Positions 47,999 through 57,585 are shown, counted from the first letter of the stretch. The stretch is 64,000 nt of DNA from Oleispira sp963933055 (GCA_963933055.1 CAWVSY010000006.1:1-64000); one strand, 5' to 3'. The notes: generated by a model from the sequence alone, not told the origin. Program-made: numbers and translations.

Positions 47999-50833
47999 AT
48001 GGATAAAATAATAGTACAGGGTGCTCGCACTCATAATCTAAAAAATGTTGATATTGAGATTCCTCGTGACAAGCTGATTGTTATTACCGGCTTAAGTGGC
48101 TCAGGAAAATCGTCATTAGCTTTTGATACCCTGTATGCGGAAGGTCAGCGCCGCTACGTTGAATCTCTGTCTACTTATGCGCGACAATTTTTATCCATGA
48201 TGGAGAAGCCCGATGTTGATCATATTGAAGGCTTATCCCCAGCGATTTCTATTGAACAAAAATCAACGTCACATAACCCGCGCTCAACCGTGGGGACCGT
48301 CACCGAGATTTATGACTACCTCAGATTATTATTTGCACGTGTAGGCACCCCAAAGTGCCCAGAGCATGATGTTGCGTTAGAAGCTCAGACGATCAGCCAA
48401 ATGGTTGATCAGATTGTTGCAATGCCTGAAGGCAGTAAGCAAATGATTCTGGCCCCCGTTGTGCGTGATCGCAAGGGTGAACATTTGCATGTTCTGGATA
48501 ATTTACGCGCCCAAGGTTTTATTCGAGCCCGCATCGATGGCTTGGTATGCGATTTAGACGATACTCCTGAACTGGATAAGAAAAAAAAGCACAGCATTGA
48601 AGTTGTGGTTGATCGCTTCAAAATTCGCGAAGAGATTGCCCAGCGTTTAGCCGAGTCACTAGAAACCTGCTTAGAACTCAGCGGCGGCCTGGTCATGGTT
48701 GTGCCTATGGATGATGAAAATAGCGACGGCCTATTATTCTCTTCTAAGTTCTCTTGCCCTCACTGCGGCTATAGTTTATCCGAACTAGAACCTCGACTTT
48801 TCTCTTTCAACAATCCCGCTGGCGCTTGCGGCACTTGTGATGGTTTAGGGGTAAAACAATACTTTGATCAACAGCTGGTCGTTGCAGACCCCAGCCTATC
48901 GATTTCAGAAGGCGCTATTCGCGGCTGGGATCGACGCAGTATTTATTATTACCAGATGCTCAGCTCTGTTGCCGATCATTATGGCTTCGACATTGATAAG
49001 CCGTTCGATAAGCTCACGAAAAAACAGCAACAGCTTATTTTGCAAGGCAGTGGTGAAGATGAAATCAGCTTCAACTACGTTAATAGCCGAGGCGATACGG
49101 TTTTAAAGACGCATATATTTGAAGGCGTATTACCCAACTTAGATCGCCGTTACCACGATACTGATTCGCAAATGGTGCGCGAGGAACTCACCAAGTATTT
49201 GAGTGTGCAGCCTTGCCCTACCTGTGGTGGCTCACGCCTAAGAACCGAAGCGCGGCATGTATTTATTGGTGATAAAACCATTCATCAATGCACAGCATTA
49301 CCTATTGATGAAGCACAAGCCTATTTTACACAGCTTGAATTTACTGGCCAGAAAGAGAAGATAGCCGAAAAAATTCTAAAAGAGATTCGTGATCGCTTAC
49401 AGTTTCTAGTTAACGTTGGCCTCGAATATCTAAGTTTAAATCGCAGCTCCGATACACTTTCGGGCGGTGAAGCACAGCGTATTCGCCTAGCGTCTCAAAT
49501 TGGTGCTGGTTTAGTCGGCGTTATGTATATTTTGGATGAACCGTCTATTGGTTTACACCAGAGAGATAACGACCGCTTATTGCAGACCTTGGTCCATCTA
49601 CGTGACATCGGCAATACCGTAATCGTGGTTGAACACGATGAAGATGCAATTCGCAGTGCTGACTATCTCATTGATATTGGTCCTGGCGCAGGTGTTCATG
49701 GAGGCCAAATTGTTGCCCAAGGCACCCCTCAAGAAGTATTTGATAATCCGAACTCCATCACCGGCCAATTTTTAACAGGGGCAAGAAAGATTGCTATCCC
49801 CGAGATGCGTAGTATCTATGACCCTGAGCGTTTATTAACGCTTACCGGCGCAACGGGCAACAATCTCGATAACGTAGAGCTTAATATCCCTCTTGGTTTA
49901 TTAACCTGCGTCACAGGGGTTTCTGGCTCGGGTAAATCAACACTGATTAATCGAACGCTTTATCCACTGGCGGCAACCGCCTTAAACGGTGCAACCACGC
50001 TTAAAGCAGCCCCATATGAAACGATCACAGGAATGGATCAATTAGATAAAGTTGTCGATATCGATCAAAGCCCTATCGGTCGTACTCCACGCTCAAACCC
50101 CGCGACTTATACCGGCATCTTCACACCGATACGTGAATTGTTTGCGGGTACGCAAGAATCTCGTAGCCGTGGTTATAAAGTTGGCCGCTTCTCGTTTAAC
50201 GTTAAAGGTGGTCGCTGTGAGGCTTGCCAAGGCGATGGCGTTATTAAAGTTGAAATGCACTTTTTAGCCGATGTTTATGTGCCTTGTGATGTCTGTAAAG
50301 GTCAGCGCTATAATCGCGAAACGTTGGACATTCGCTATAAAGGTAAAAACATTCATGAGTGCTTATCACTGACGGTAGAAGACGCTCGTGAGTTCTTTGA
50401 TGCAATTCCAGCCATCTCGCGTAAATTGCAGACCTTAATTGATGTAGGCTTGTCTTATATTACGTTAGGCCAAGCTGCTACGACTTTGTCGGGGGGTGAA
50501 GCGCAGCGCGTGAAGTTAGCCAAAGAGCTGTCTAAACGCGATACAGGAAATACCTTGTATATATTGGACGAGCCGACAACAGGTTTACACTTCGCCGATA
50601 TTCAACAGCTATTAGTTGTTCTGCATCGCTTACGCGACCATGGCAATACTGTTGTGGTCATTGAGCATAACCTAGATGTTATTAAGACCGCTGATTGGAT
50701 TGTGGATTTAGGGCCTGAAGGCGGATCGAAAGGCGGCTACATTATTGCAGAAGGCACACCAGAAGCGGTGGCTGAACAAAAGCAGTCTCATACGGCAACG
50801 TTCTTAAAACCGCTATTAGAGCGCGGCTACTGA
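47999..50833 (+). CDS. uvrA: Excinuclease ABC subunit A
   Basis: UvrA recognises bulky DNA lesions and loads UvrB in nucleotide excision repair. The 944-residue protein holds two ABC ATPase modules: Walker A G-L-S-G-S-G-K-S-S near residue 31 and G-V-S-G-S-G-K-S-T near 640, with L-S-G-G-E-A-Q-R-I and L-S-G-G-E-A-Q-R-V signatures. Zinc modules have C-P-H-C-G-Y (with C-G-T-C) and C-E-A-C-Q-G-D-G (with C-D-V-C-K-G). The start M-D-K-I-I-V-Q-G-A-R-T-H-N-L-K is typical. It is divergent in role but adjacent to the luxR gene, 68 bp away. Confidence 0.98.
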   Translation: MDKIIVQGARTHNLKNVDIEIPRDKLIVITGLSGSGKSSLAFDTLYAEGQRRYVESLSTYARQFLSMMEKPDVDHIEGLSPAISIEQKSTSHNPRSTVGTVTEIYDYLRLLFARVGTPKCPEHDVALEAQTISQMVDQIVAMPEGSKQMILAPVVRDRKGEHLHVLDNLRAQGFIRARIDGLVCDLDDTPELDKKKKHSIEVVVDRFKIREEIAQRLAESLETCLELSGGLVMVVPMDDENSDGLLFSSKFSCPHCGYSLSELEPRLFSFNNPAGACGTCDGLGVKQYFDQQLVVADPSLSISEGAIRGWDRRSIYYYQMLSSVADHYGFDIDKPFDKLTKKQQQLILQGSGEDEISFNYVNSRGDTVLKTHIFEGVLPNLDRRYHDTDSQMVREELTKYLSVQPCPTCGGSRLRTEARHVFIGDKTIHQCTALPIDEAQAYFTQLEFTGQKEKIAEKILKEIRDRLQFLVNVGLEYLSLNRSSDTLSGGEAQRIRLASQIGAGLVGVMYILDEPSIGLHQRDNDRLLQTLVHLRDIGNTVIVVEHDEDAIRSADYLIDIGPGAGVHGGQIVAQGTPQEVFDNPNSITGQFLTGARKIAIPEMRSIYDPERLLTLTGATGNNLDNVELNIPLGLLTCVTGVSGSGKSTLINRTLYPLAATALNGATTLKAAPYETITGMDQLDKVVDIDQSPIGRTPRSNPATYTGIFTPIRELFAGTQESRSRGYKVGRFSFNVKGGRCEACQGDGVIKVEMHFLADVYVPCDVCKGQRYNRETLDIRYKGKNIHECLSLTVEDAREFFDAIPAISRKLQTLIDVGLSYITLGQAATTLSGGEAQRVKLAKELSKRDTGNTLYILDEPTTGLHFADIQQLLVVLHRLRDHGNTVVVIEHNLDVIKTADWIVDLGPEGGSKGGYIIAEGTPEAVAEQKQSHTATFLKPLLERGY

Positions 50834-50865
50834 TCTATATAAAAGGTCAATCTTTAGAAAGTATT

Positions 50866-50900
50866 AGCCTGAATAGTATTCGTATTATTCGGGCTTTTTT
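50866..50900 (+). terminator. Intrinsic terminator of uvrA
   Basis: A 13-bp stem closed by a TTCG tetraloop, with two G-T pairs, runs from AGCC at 50866 to GGCT and is followed by a T-run. It starts 32 bp after the stop codon. Very strong Rho-independent terminator. Confidence 0.93.
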
Positions 50901-50961
50901 ATGCGTGACGTTTATTCAAAATAGCGTACCTGAATAAGCTTACATTACAGGTATTACAGGC

Positions 50962-50989
50962 AAAAAAAAGCCCAGCATAAGCTGGGCTC
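50962..50989 (-). terminator. Intrinsic terminator of the alpha ribosomal operon
   Basis: On the minus strand an 8-bp GC-rich stem (AGCCCAGC / GCTGGGCT) with a 4-nt loop is followed by eight T residues, about 18 bp after the rplQ stop. On the plus strand the same hairpin is followed by CTTTTT, so it may also back up uvrA termination. Confidence 0.93.
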
Positions 50990-51006
50990 TTTTTATGACA
51001 AAGATT

Positions 51007-51414
51007 TTACTCTTCGCCAGCTTCTGTTGCTTCAACAACGTCTTCTGCTTCAACAGCAGGACGGTCTACTAATTCAACGTAAGCCATAGGTGCATTATCA
51101 CCTGAACGGAAACCACATTTCATAATGCGAATGTAGCCACCCGGACGTGCTTCATAACGAGGACCCAACTCATTAAACAACTTACCAACAGCTTCTTTAC
51201 TGCGAGTACGTGCAAAAGCCAAACGGCGATTTGCAACGGAGTCAACTTTAGCCAATGTAATCAACGGCTCAGCAACACCACGTAACTCTTTTGCTTTTGG
51301 CAAAGTAGTCTTAATGATTTCATGCTCGAACAAAGACACAGCCATGTTTTTAAACATTGCTTGGCGGTGTGCACTGGTGCGATTAAAGTGGCGACCACTT
51401 TTACGATGACGCAT
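51007..51414 (-). CDS. rplQ: 50S ribosomal protein L17
   Basis: A large-subunit protein near the exit tunnel. The 135 residues begin with the L17 signature M-R-H-R-K-S-G-R-H-F-N-R-T-S-A-H-R. The last 20 residues form an acidic tail (E-A-E-D-V-V-E-A-T) that makes it longer than E. coli L17 (127). It is the last gene of the alpha operon, just before the terminator. Confidence 0.98.
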   Translation of the reverse strand: MRHRKSGRHFNRTSAHRQAMFKNMAVSLFEHEIIKTTLPKAKELRGVAEPLITLAKVDSVANRRLAFARTRSKEAVGKLFNELGPRYEARPGGYIRIMKCGFRSGDNAPMAYVELVDRPAVEAEDVVEATEAGEE

Positions 51415-51463
51415 GATTCTTTTCCTTTACTAACTGAACGCTCTGCGAGGTTTAATCCGTGGA

Positions 51464-52465
51464 TTAAGCCAGCACTTTGTCGTCGTTTCGAAGACTTGCT
51501 GGCGGCCAATTTTCTAGGTGCATACCTAGAGAAAGACCACGTGATGCAAGAACGTCTTTAATTTCAGTCAGAGATTTCTTACCCAAATTAGGAGTCTTCA
51601 ACAGCTCAACTTCAGTGCGCTGTATCAAATCACCAATGTAGTAAATATTCTCGGCCTTTAGGCAGTTCGCAGAACGAACAGTTAACTCTAAATCGTCAAC
51701 TGGACGTAGAAGGATCGGATCAATTTCCTCTTCTTCTTTCTGCTGCTCAACTACTTCCTCATTTTCCAGGTCAACAAATATTGCTAATTGTTGCTGCAGA
51801 ATTGTAGCAGAGCGACGAATCGCTTCTTCTGGATCGATAGTACCATTGGTTTCCAATTCGATAACCAACTTGTCTAGATCAGTACGTTGTTCTACACGTG
51901 CATTATCTACACTGTAAGAAATACGCTGAACAGGACTATAAGTTGCATCGATTTGCAATTTGCCAATCGCCTTCGTTTCTTCGTCGTTCTGGTTGCGAGA
52001 CTCAACAGTCTCATAACCACGACCTGAAGTGATTTTTAACGTCATCTTCAGTTCAGTGCCTGCCGCTAAATGAGCAATTACATGCTCAGGATTAGCGATT
52101 TCAACACCGTGATCCAGTTGGATATCGGCAGCGGTAACTGCACCTGCTCCAGACTTAACTAGAGTCAGAGTCGCTTCATCACGTTCGTGAAGTTTGACTG
52201 CAACACCTTTAAGGTTTAACAAGATTTCAATTACGTCTTCTTGTACGCCTTCGATCGTGCTGTACTCATGGAGTACACCATCGATCTCTACCTCTACAAT
52301 TGCCGCTCCTGGCATGGAGGACAGCAATATTCGACGCAAAGCGTTGCCAAGTGTATGACCGAAACCACGCTCCAGTGGCTCAAGAGTCACTTTCGCATGA
52401 GTCTTGCTCATTTCTTCAACTTGAATATGACGCGGTGTCAAAAATTCGTTTACTGCACGCTGCAT
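51464..52465 (-). CDS. rpoA: RNA polymerase subunit alpha
   Basis: Alpha dimerises to scaffold RNA polymerase assembly, and its C-terminal domain contacts UP elements and activators. The 333-residue protein has the N-terminal assembly domain (G-F-G-H-T-L-G-N-A-L-R-R-I-L-L near residue 34). A Glu-rich linker (V-E-Q-Q-K-E-E-E-E near 240) leads to the C-terminal domain with R-S-A-N-C-L-K-A-E and N-L-G-K-K-S-L-T-E-I. It lies between rpsD and rplQ as usual. Confidence 0.98.
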   Translation of the reverse strand: MQRAVNEFLTPRHIQVEEMSKTHAKVTLEPLERGFGHTLGNALRRILLSSMPGAAIVEVEIDGVLHEYSTIEGVQEDVIEILLNLKGVAVKLHERDEATLTLVKSGAGAVTAADIQLDHGVEIANPEHVIAHLAAGTELKMTLKITSGRGYETVESRNQNDEETKAIGKLQIDATYSPVQRISYSVDNARVEQRTDLDKLVIELETNGTIDPEEAIRRSATILQQQLAIFVDLENEEVVEQQKEEEEIDPILLRPVDDLELTVRSANCLKAENIYYIGDLIQRTEVELLKTPNLGKKSLTEIKDVLASRGLSLGMHLENWPPASLRNDDKVLA

Positions 52466-52487
52466 AGCTGCCCCTTACGATGCTCTA

Positions 52488-53108
52488 TTATTTAGAGTAA
52501 AGTTCCACAATTAGGTTTTCGTTGATCTCTGCTGGAAGATCAGCGCGCTCAGGAACAGATTTAAACGTTCCTTCCATCTTAGTAGCGTTCGCGTCGATCC
52601 AAGAAGAATCACCACGATTACCAGCAAGAACAAGTGCACTTTTAATACGATCTTGGTTTTTTGCTTTTTCACGAACAGCGACAACGTCACCGCTTTTAAC
52701 CATGAAAGAAGCAACATTAACGACAGTGCCGTTAACCGTAATCGACTTATGTGATACCAGCTGACGAGATTCTGCACGAGTTGAACCAAAGCCCATACGA
52801 TAAACAACGTTATCTAGACGAGATTCAAGCAACTGAAGCAGGTTTTCACCTGTAGCGCCTTTACGACGTGCAGCTTCTTTGTAATATCCGCGGAATTGCT
52901 TTTCAAGAACACCGTATAAACGACGAACTTTCTGCTTTTCACGCAATTGTAGACCGTAGTCGGATAAACGACCACGACCAGCGCCATGTACGCCAGGCTT
53001 AGTTTCTAGCTTACACTTAGAGTCTAAAGCGCGAACGCCGCTCTTAAGGAATAAATCAGTGCCTTCGCGACGAGACAGTTTACATTTAGGACCAATATAA
53101 CGTGCCAC
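52488..53108 (-). CDS. rpsD: 30S ribosomal protein S4
   Basis: S4 nucleates 30S assembly and in E. coli represses translation of the alpha operon. The 206 residues begin M-A-R-Y-I-G-P-K-C-K-L-S-R-R-E-G-T-D and contain the S4 RNA-binding domain (L-E-S-R-L-D-N-V-V-Y-R-M-G near residue 90). It lies 12 bp downstream of rpsK. Length equals the E. coli protein. Confidence 0.98.
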   Translation of the reverse strand: MARYIGPKCKLSRREGTDLFLKSGVRALDSKCKLETKPGVHGAGRGRLSDYGLQLREKQKVRRLYGVLEKQFRGYYKEAARRKGATGENLLQLLESRLDNVVYRMGFGSTRAESRQLVSHKSITVNGTVVNVASFMVKSGDVVAVREKAKNQDRIKSALVLAGNRGDSSWIDANATKMEGTFKSVPERADLPAEINENLIVELYSK

Positions 53109-53120
53109 TATTCTGTCTCC

Positions 53121-53513
53121 TTATACACGACGTTTCTTAGGCGGACGACAACCGTTATGAGGGATCGGCGTCACGTCTGTGATATTGTTAATCTTGTAAC
53201 CACATGCATTTAATGCACGAACCGCTGATTCACGACCTGGACCAGGACCCTTAACTTCAACGTCAAGATTCTTTAATCCATATTCTTTAGCAGCTTCACC
53301 AGCGCGCTCTGCAGCAACCTGCGCAGCGAATGGTGTGCTTTTACGTGAACCACGGAAACCAGACCCACCTGCAGTAGCCCATGAAAGAGCATTACCTTGG
53401 CGATCGGTCAAAGTTACGATGGTATTGTTAAAAGAGGCATGGATGTGAGCGATACCGTCAGCAACCTGCTTTTTAACTTTTTTCTTAGTACGAGAATTTC
53501 CTGGCTTAGCCAT
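53121..53513 (-). CDS. rpsK: 30S ribosomal protein S11
   Basis: S11 sits on the 30S platform near the mRNA exit. The 130-residue protein shows the family blocks A-H-I-H-A-S-F-N-N-T-I-V-T-L-T-D and G-P-G-P-G-R-E-S-A-V-R-A-L, and ends N-G-C-R-P-P-K-K-R-R-V. It is separated from rpsM by a 78-bp gap, longer than its neighbours, in which I see no other gene. Confidence 0.98.
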   Translation of the reverse strand: MAKPGNSRTKKKVKKQVADGIAHIHASFNNTIVTLTDRQGNALSWATAGGSGFRGSRKSTPFAAQVAAERAGEAAKEYGLKNLDVEVKGPGPGRESAVRALNACGYKINNITDVTPIPHNGCRPPKKRRV

Positions 53514-53591
53514 ATTCTACAATCCTACTTTTAATATCAACACTGCAACCTAAACAATGACAATGCAGCTACACTAAAAGCCAACCCGTAA

Positions 53592-53948
53592 TTACTTACG
53601 GATTGGTTTGCGAGGACCCTTACGAGTGCGCGCATTTGTTTTAGTGCGTTGGCCACGAACTGGAAGACTACGACGGTGGCGAATGCCACGGAAGCAACCC
53701 ATGTCCATCAATCGCTTGATGTTCATTTGTTTTTCACGACGAAGATCACCTTCAACCGTTAACTGACCAACTTCGTTACGAAGTTCATCAAGCTGGGCTT
53801 CAGATAAATCAGCAATTTTAATCGTTTCAGCAATTCCAGTAGCAGCACATAACTGCTTCGCGGTAGAACGACCTACGCCAAAAACGTAAGTCAAAGAGAT
53901 AACCGCGTGCTTGTTATCAGGAATGTTGACACCGGCAATACGGGCCAT
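53592..53948 (-). CDS. rpsM: 30S ribosomal protein S13
   Basis: S13 contacts the P-site tRNA and the 50S subunit across the head bridge. From the ATG at 53948 the product has 118 residues and starts M-A-R-I-A-G-V-N-I-P, as in other species. A frame extending 12 bases further is discarded. The G-C-F-R-G-I-R-H-R-R-S-L-P-V-R-G-Q-R-T core and the basic R-K-G-P-R-K-P tail are present. It begins 108 bp after rpmJ. Confidence 0.98.
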   Translation of the reverse strand: MARIAGVNIPDNKHAVISLTYVFGVGRSTAKQLCAATGIAETIKIADLSEAQLDELRNEVGQLTVEGDLRREKQMNIKRLMDMGCFRGIRHRRSLPVRGQRTKTNARTRKGPRKPIRK

Positions 53949-54056
53949 GTCTAACTCCAATCAGTTTTTGCTTATAAAGGGCGCAAGATACTATATGAGA
54001 CTCACATAAAATGCAAGCTTCATTGTCTTAAACGCCACCAATGATCAAGATTATTA

Positions 54057-54173
54057 TTAACCTTGACGCTGTTTATGCTTAGGATCTGCAGTACAGATCA
54101 CTCGCACACTACCGTTACGACGAATCGTCTTACAGTTACGGCAGATTTTTTTTACAGAAGCACGTACTTTCAT
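54057..54173 (-). CDS. rpmJ: 50S ribosomal protein L36 (zinc-ribbon form)
   Basis: A 38-residue protein beginning M-K-V-R-A-S-V-K-K-I-C and ending K-H-K-Q-R-Q-G. Three Cys (11, 14, 27) and a His (32) form the zinc ribbon of the C+ form of L36. It lies 25 bp after secY and before rpsM, its conserved place at the spc/alpha junction. Keeping the zinc form means no zinc-independent substitute is needed at this locus. Confidence 0.97.
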   Translation of the reverse strand: MKVRASVKKICRNCKTIRRNGSVRVICTADPKHKQRQG

Positions 54174-54198
54174 GACGATCTCCTATCAGATCAGTCTG

Positions 54199-55527
54199 TT
54201 AGCGCGAAGCACCACCAGAACCGAAATTCTTTAAATTTGATTTCTTCATCACTGATTCATACTGATGTGACATCAAATGCGACTGCACTTGGGACATAAA
54301 GTCCATCACGACCACTACAACAATCAATAACGAAGTACCACCGAAATAGAAGGGTACATCAGCCAAGACGACAAGCATCTGTGGCATCAAGCACACTGCC
54401 GCGATATATAAGGAGCCGAACAATGTCAACTTACCTAATACACCATCGATATAGTTAGCAGTTTGTATTCCTGGACGAATCCCTGGAATAAAAGCACCAG
54501 ACTTCTTCAAGTTTTCAGCCACATCTTTCGGGTTAAACATTAACGCCGTATAGAAATAGCAGAAGAAGATGATACCCGCTGCGAACAGTACGATATATAG
54601 CGGTTGACTAGGTCCTAACGCTAAAGATACATCCTGCAACCACTCCATTCCTTCGGTCTGACCAAACCACTGGCCGATCGAAGCGGGGAATAATAACAGA
54701 CTTGATGCAAAAATAGCAGGAATAACACCAGCCATATTCAATTTTAATGGTAAATGGCTTGTCTGTGCAGCAAATACCTTGCGGCCTTGCTGGCGCTTAG
54801 CGTAATTAATGGTAATTCGACGCTGTCCTCGTTCAACGAAAACAACAAACGCAACAACCATTACCGCCACAATCCCAATCGCTAACAACACAAGGATGTT
54901 TAAGTCCCCTTGACGTGCTGATTCGAAACTTTGACCGATCGCACCAGGCAAACCTGCAACGATACCCGCAAAGATCAGTATAGAGATGCCGTTACCAATG
55001 CCACGCTCAGTGATTTGTTCACCAAGCCACATTAGGAAGACAGCACCACATACGAAAGACGGAATAGCTCCCAGATAGAAATCCATGCCAGAGCTAAAGG
55101 TAATACCCTGCCCCGCAAGACCGACTGACACACCAGTTGCCTGGATAGTAGCCAACAATACCGTGCCGTAGCGCGTATATTGCGTGATCTTGCGGCGACC
55201 AGCTTCACCTTCTTTCTTCAGCTGTTCTAGCTGGGGGCTCACTGCCGTTAGCAATTGCATAATAATAGAAGCAGAAATGTAAGGCATGATGCCGAGCGCA
55301 AGAATACTCATGCGCTCCAATGCACCACCCGAAAACATATTGAACATACTCAAGATCGTGCCTTGATTCTGTTCAAACATCTGCGCTAATTGATCGGGGT
55401 TAATTCCTGGTACAGGAATGTGTGCCCCAATTCGATATACGATAATCGCTAAGAATACGAAGCGGATCCGAGCCCATAGCTCGGATAATCCACTTTGCAT
55501 GCCTTGCGGTAGTGAGCCTTTAGCCAT
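54199..55527 (-). CDS. secY: Preprotein translocase subunit SecY
   Basis: SecY forms the protein-conducting channel in the inner membrane with SecE and SecG. The 442-residue protein has ten transmembrane helices. It shows the family segments M-F-N-M-F-S-G-G-A-L near residue 60, the pore-ring region G-I-M-P-Y-I-S-A-S-I-I, and the cytoplasmic loop G-I-R-P-G-I-Q-T. Its start codon directly abuts the rplO stop. Confidence 0.98.
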   Translation of the reverse strand: MAKGSLPQGMQSGLSELWARIRFVFLAIIVYRIGAHIPVPGINPDQLAQMFEQNQGTILSMFNMFSGGALERMSILALGIMPYISASIIMQLLTAVSPQLEQLKKEGEAGRRKITQYTRYGTVLLATIQATGVSVGLAGQGITFSSGMDFYLGAIPSFVCGAVFLMWLGEQITERGIGNGISILIFAGIVAGLPGAIGQSFESARQGDLNILVLLAIGIVAVMVVAFVVFVERGQRRITINYAKRQQGRKVFAAQTSHLPLKLNMAGVIPAIFASSLLLFPASIGQWFGQTEGMEWLQDVSLALGPSQPLYIVLFAAGIIFFCYFYTALMFNPKDVAENLKKSGAFIPGIRPGIQTANYIDGVLGKLTLFGSLYIAAVCLMPQMLVVLADVPFYFGGTSLLIVVVVVMDFMSQVQSHLMSHQYESVMKKSNLKNFGSGGASR

Positions 55528-55962
55528 TTAGTCCTCGACCTTACCACCGGCAGCTTCAATAGCTGCCTGAGCACCTTTAGTTACTTTCAAACCTTTGATA
55601 GTAACAGCTTGTTTGATCTCACCTGACAAGATTACGCGAGCACGCTTAATCTTATCGCCGATGATATCTGCAGCTTTAAGAGCTGCTAAATCTACGATGT
55701 CGCCTTCTACTTTAGTTAATTCGTTTAAACGAACCTCAGCGGTATACTGAGCTTGACGTGAAGTAAAACCAAATTTTGGCAAGCGACGTTGCAAAGGCAT
55801 TTGACCACCTTCGAAACCAGGGGCAACCTTACCACCTGAACGAGACTTTTGTCCTTTGTGACCACGGCCGCCAGTCTTACCAAGACCAGAACCGATACCA
55901 CGACCTACACGCTTACGTGCGGTTTTAGCACCTTTACCAGGGCTGAGTTCATTAAGACGCAT
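55528..55962 (-). CDS. rplO: 50S ribosomal protein L15
   Basis: A late-assembly large-subunit protein of 144 residues, the same length as E. coli L15. The N-terminal extension is Gly/Lys/Arg-rich (G-R-G-I-G-S-G-L-G-K-T-G-G-R-G-H-K-G) and the C-terminal domain contains V-T-I-K-G-L-K-V-T-K-G-A. It lies 4 bp after rpmD. Confidence 0.98.
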   Translation of the reverse strand: MRLNELSPGKGAKTARKRVGRGIGSGLGKTGGRGHKGQKSRSGGKVAPGFEGGQMPLQRRLPKFGFTSRQAQYTAEVRLNELTKVEGDIVDLAALKAADIIGDKIKRARVILSGEIKQAVTIKGLKVTKGAQAAIEAAGGKVED

Positions 55963-55966
55963 CTTA

Positions 55967-56149
55967 TTATCCCTCTACCTTAAGCATGTATTGAACCTTG
56001 TTGATCATGCCACGTACTGACGGAGTATCTTCCAACTCTACAGTGTGACCGATCTTACGAAGGCCTAGACCTTTAATGGTCGCGCGATGCTTCGGCAATT
56101 TGCCGATTGAGCTACGCAATTGTGTTACCTTAACGGTTTTCTTAGCCAT
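55967..56149 (-). CDS. rpmD: 50S ribosomal protein L30
   Basis: A 60-residue protein with the L30 pattern: V-T-Q-L-R-S-S-I-G, then H-R-A-T-I-K-G-L-G-L-R-K-I-G-H, and a final V-R-G-M-I-N-K-V-Q-Y-M. It sits between rpsE and rplO with gaps of 6 and 4 bp. Confidence 0.98.
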   Translation of the reverse strand: MAKKTVKVTQLRSSIGKLPKHRATIKGLGLRKIGHTVELEDTPSVRGMINKVQYMLKVEG

Positions 56150-56155
56150 GATGCC

Positions 56156-56665
56156 TTACCCCAGAATATCTTCTACGGATTTACCACGCTTGGCTGCAAC
56201 TTGTTCAGGTGACTTCATTTGATTCAAGCCATTGAATGTTGCACGAACAACGTTTACAGGGTTTGTAGACCCGTAACATTTTGCCAATACGTTCTTAACA
56301 CCACACATTTCTAAAACTGCACGCATTGCACCACCGGCAATAATACCAGTACCTTCAGATGCTGGCTGCATGTAAACCTTAGAACCGCCGTGGCGTGCCT
56401 TAATAGGATATTGCAAGGTTGTACCATCTAGTTCTACCTGGATGATATTTCGCTTAGCTGAATCCATTGCTTTCTGGATAGCTGTTGGAACTTCGCGTGC
56501 TTTACCACGACCAAAACCAACTTTACCATTTCCGTCGCCAACTACAGTCAAAGCAGTGAAGCCGAATATACGACCCCCTTTTACTACTTTTGCAACACGG
56601 TTCACTTGAACCAGTTTTTCCTGCAGATCGCTTTCGTTACGCTCTACGCGTTCATTATTTGCCAT
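56156..56665 (-). CDS. rpsE: 30S ribosomal protein S5
   Basis: S5 helps decoding fidelity together with S4. The 169-residue protein has the double-stranded RNA-binding-like block R-V-A-K-V-V-K-G-G-R-I-F-G-F near residue 23. It also has G-R-G-K-A-R-E-V-P-T-A-I-Q-K-A and G-T-G-I-I-A-G-G-A-M-R-A. It lies 12 bp after rplR. Confidence 0.98.
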   Translation of the reverse strand: MANNERVERNESDLQEKLVQVNRVAKVVKGGRIFGFTALTVVGDGNGKVGFGRGKAREVPTAIQKAMDSAKRNIIQVELDGTTLQYPIKARHGGSKVYMQPASEGTGIIAGGAMRAVLEMCGVKNVLAKCYGSTNPVNVVRATFNGLNQMKSPEQVAAKRGKSVEDILG

Positions 56666-56677
56666 TGTTTCTACCCC

Positions 56678-57028
56678 TTAGAATTCCAAGCCGCCTTCAC
56701 GGGCTGCATCAGCCAGGGCCTTAACTCGACCATGGTATTGGAAACCAGAGCGGTCGAAAGCAACCTTAGTGACACCAGCAGCTTTAGCGCGTTCAGCGAT
56801 AAGCTGGCCGACTTTAGTTGCTGCTTCAACGTTACCAGTAGCAGTTGCACGCAGATCTGCTTCAACAGTAGAGGCTGTAGCTAACACTTCAGCACCACTG
56901 GAAGAAAGAATCTGAGCATAAATGTGTCTGGGTGTACGATTTACACACAGACGTACTGTACCCTTCTCGCGAATACGCATACGAGTTTTACGGGCACGGC
57001 GTAAACGAGCTGTTTTCTTCTCATTCAT
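56678..57028 (-). CDS. rplR: 50S ribosomal protein L18
   Basis: A 5S-rRNA-binding protein of 116 residues. The basic N-terminus (R-L-R-R-A-R-K-T-R-M-R-I-R) and the fold V-N-R-T-P-R-H-I-Y-A-Q, F-D-R-S-G-F-Q-Y-H-G-R-V-K-A-L-A-D-A-A-R-E-G-G-L match the family. It lies between rplF (11 bp) and rpsE (12 bp). Confidence 0.98.
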   Translation of the reverse strand: MNEKKTARLRRARKTRMRIREKGTVRLCVNRTPRHIYAQILSSSGAEVLATASTVEADLRATATGNVEAATKVGQLIAERAKAAGVTKVAFDRSGFQYHGRVKALADAAREGGLEF

Positions 57029-57039
57029 GAGCCTAGACC

Positions 57040-57573
57040 TTATTTCTTCTTAGCTTCTTTGCGACGCACATTTTCGTCAGCATAACGAACACCTTTACCT
57101 TTATAAGGCTCTGGTGGACGGTATCCACGAATTTCTGCGGCTACTTGACCAACCTGTTGCTTATCAACACCAGAAATTACAATCTCAGTTTGAGATGGTA
57201 CTTCAACAGTGATGCCTTCTGGTAACTCATAATCCACTGGATGAGAGAAACCTAAGCTCAGATTGACGACTTTTCCAGAAGTTTTGGCACGGTAACCAAC
57301 ACCCTGAAGAATTAATTTCTTCTGGAAGCCTTGAGTTACGCCAACAACCATGTTGTTCACTAAAGAACGGAATGTACCAGCCATAGCCATGGCTGCTTTA
57401 TCACCGTTCTTTGGAGCGAAAACAATGTTGCTTTCTTCTTGTTTAATTTCTACAGAAGGATGTACATCCATCTCTAGAGTGCCCTTACCGCCTTTAATCG
57501 CGATTTTGGACTCCGCTAGTGTTACTTCAACACCAGCCGGAATAGCTACGGGAGCTTTTGCAATACGAGACAT
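57040..57573 (-). CDS. rplF: 50S ribosomal protein L6
   Basis: A factor-binding-region protein of 177 residues, the usual length. It has two repeated L6 domains: M-S-R-I-A-K-A-P-V-A-I-P at the start, and the C-terminal signature P-E-P-Y-K-G-K-G-V-R-Y. It lies 12 bp after rpsH. Confidence 0.98.
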   Translation of the reverse strand: MSRIAKAPVAIPAGVEVTLAESKIAIKGGKGTLEMDVHPSVEIKQEESNIVFAPKNGDKAAMAMAGTFRSLVNNMVVGVTQGFQKKLILQGVGYRAKTSGKVVNLSLGFSHPVDYELPEGITVEVPSQTEIVISGVDKQQVGQVAAEIRGYRPPEPYKGKGVRYADENVRRKEAKKK

Positions 57574-57585
57574 TGTAAAATTCCC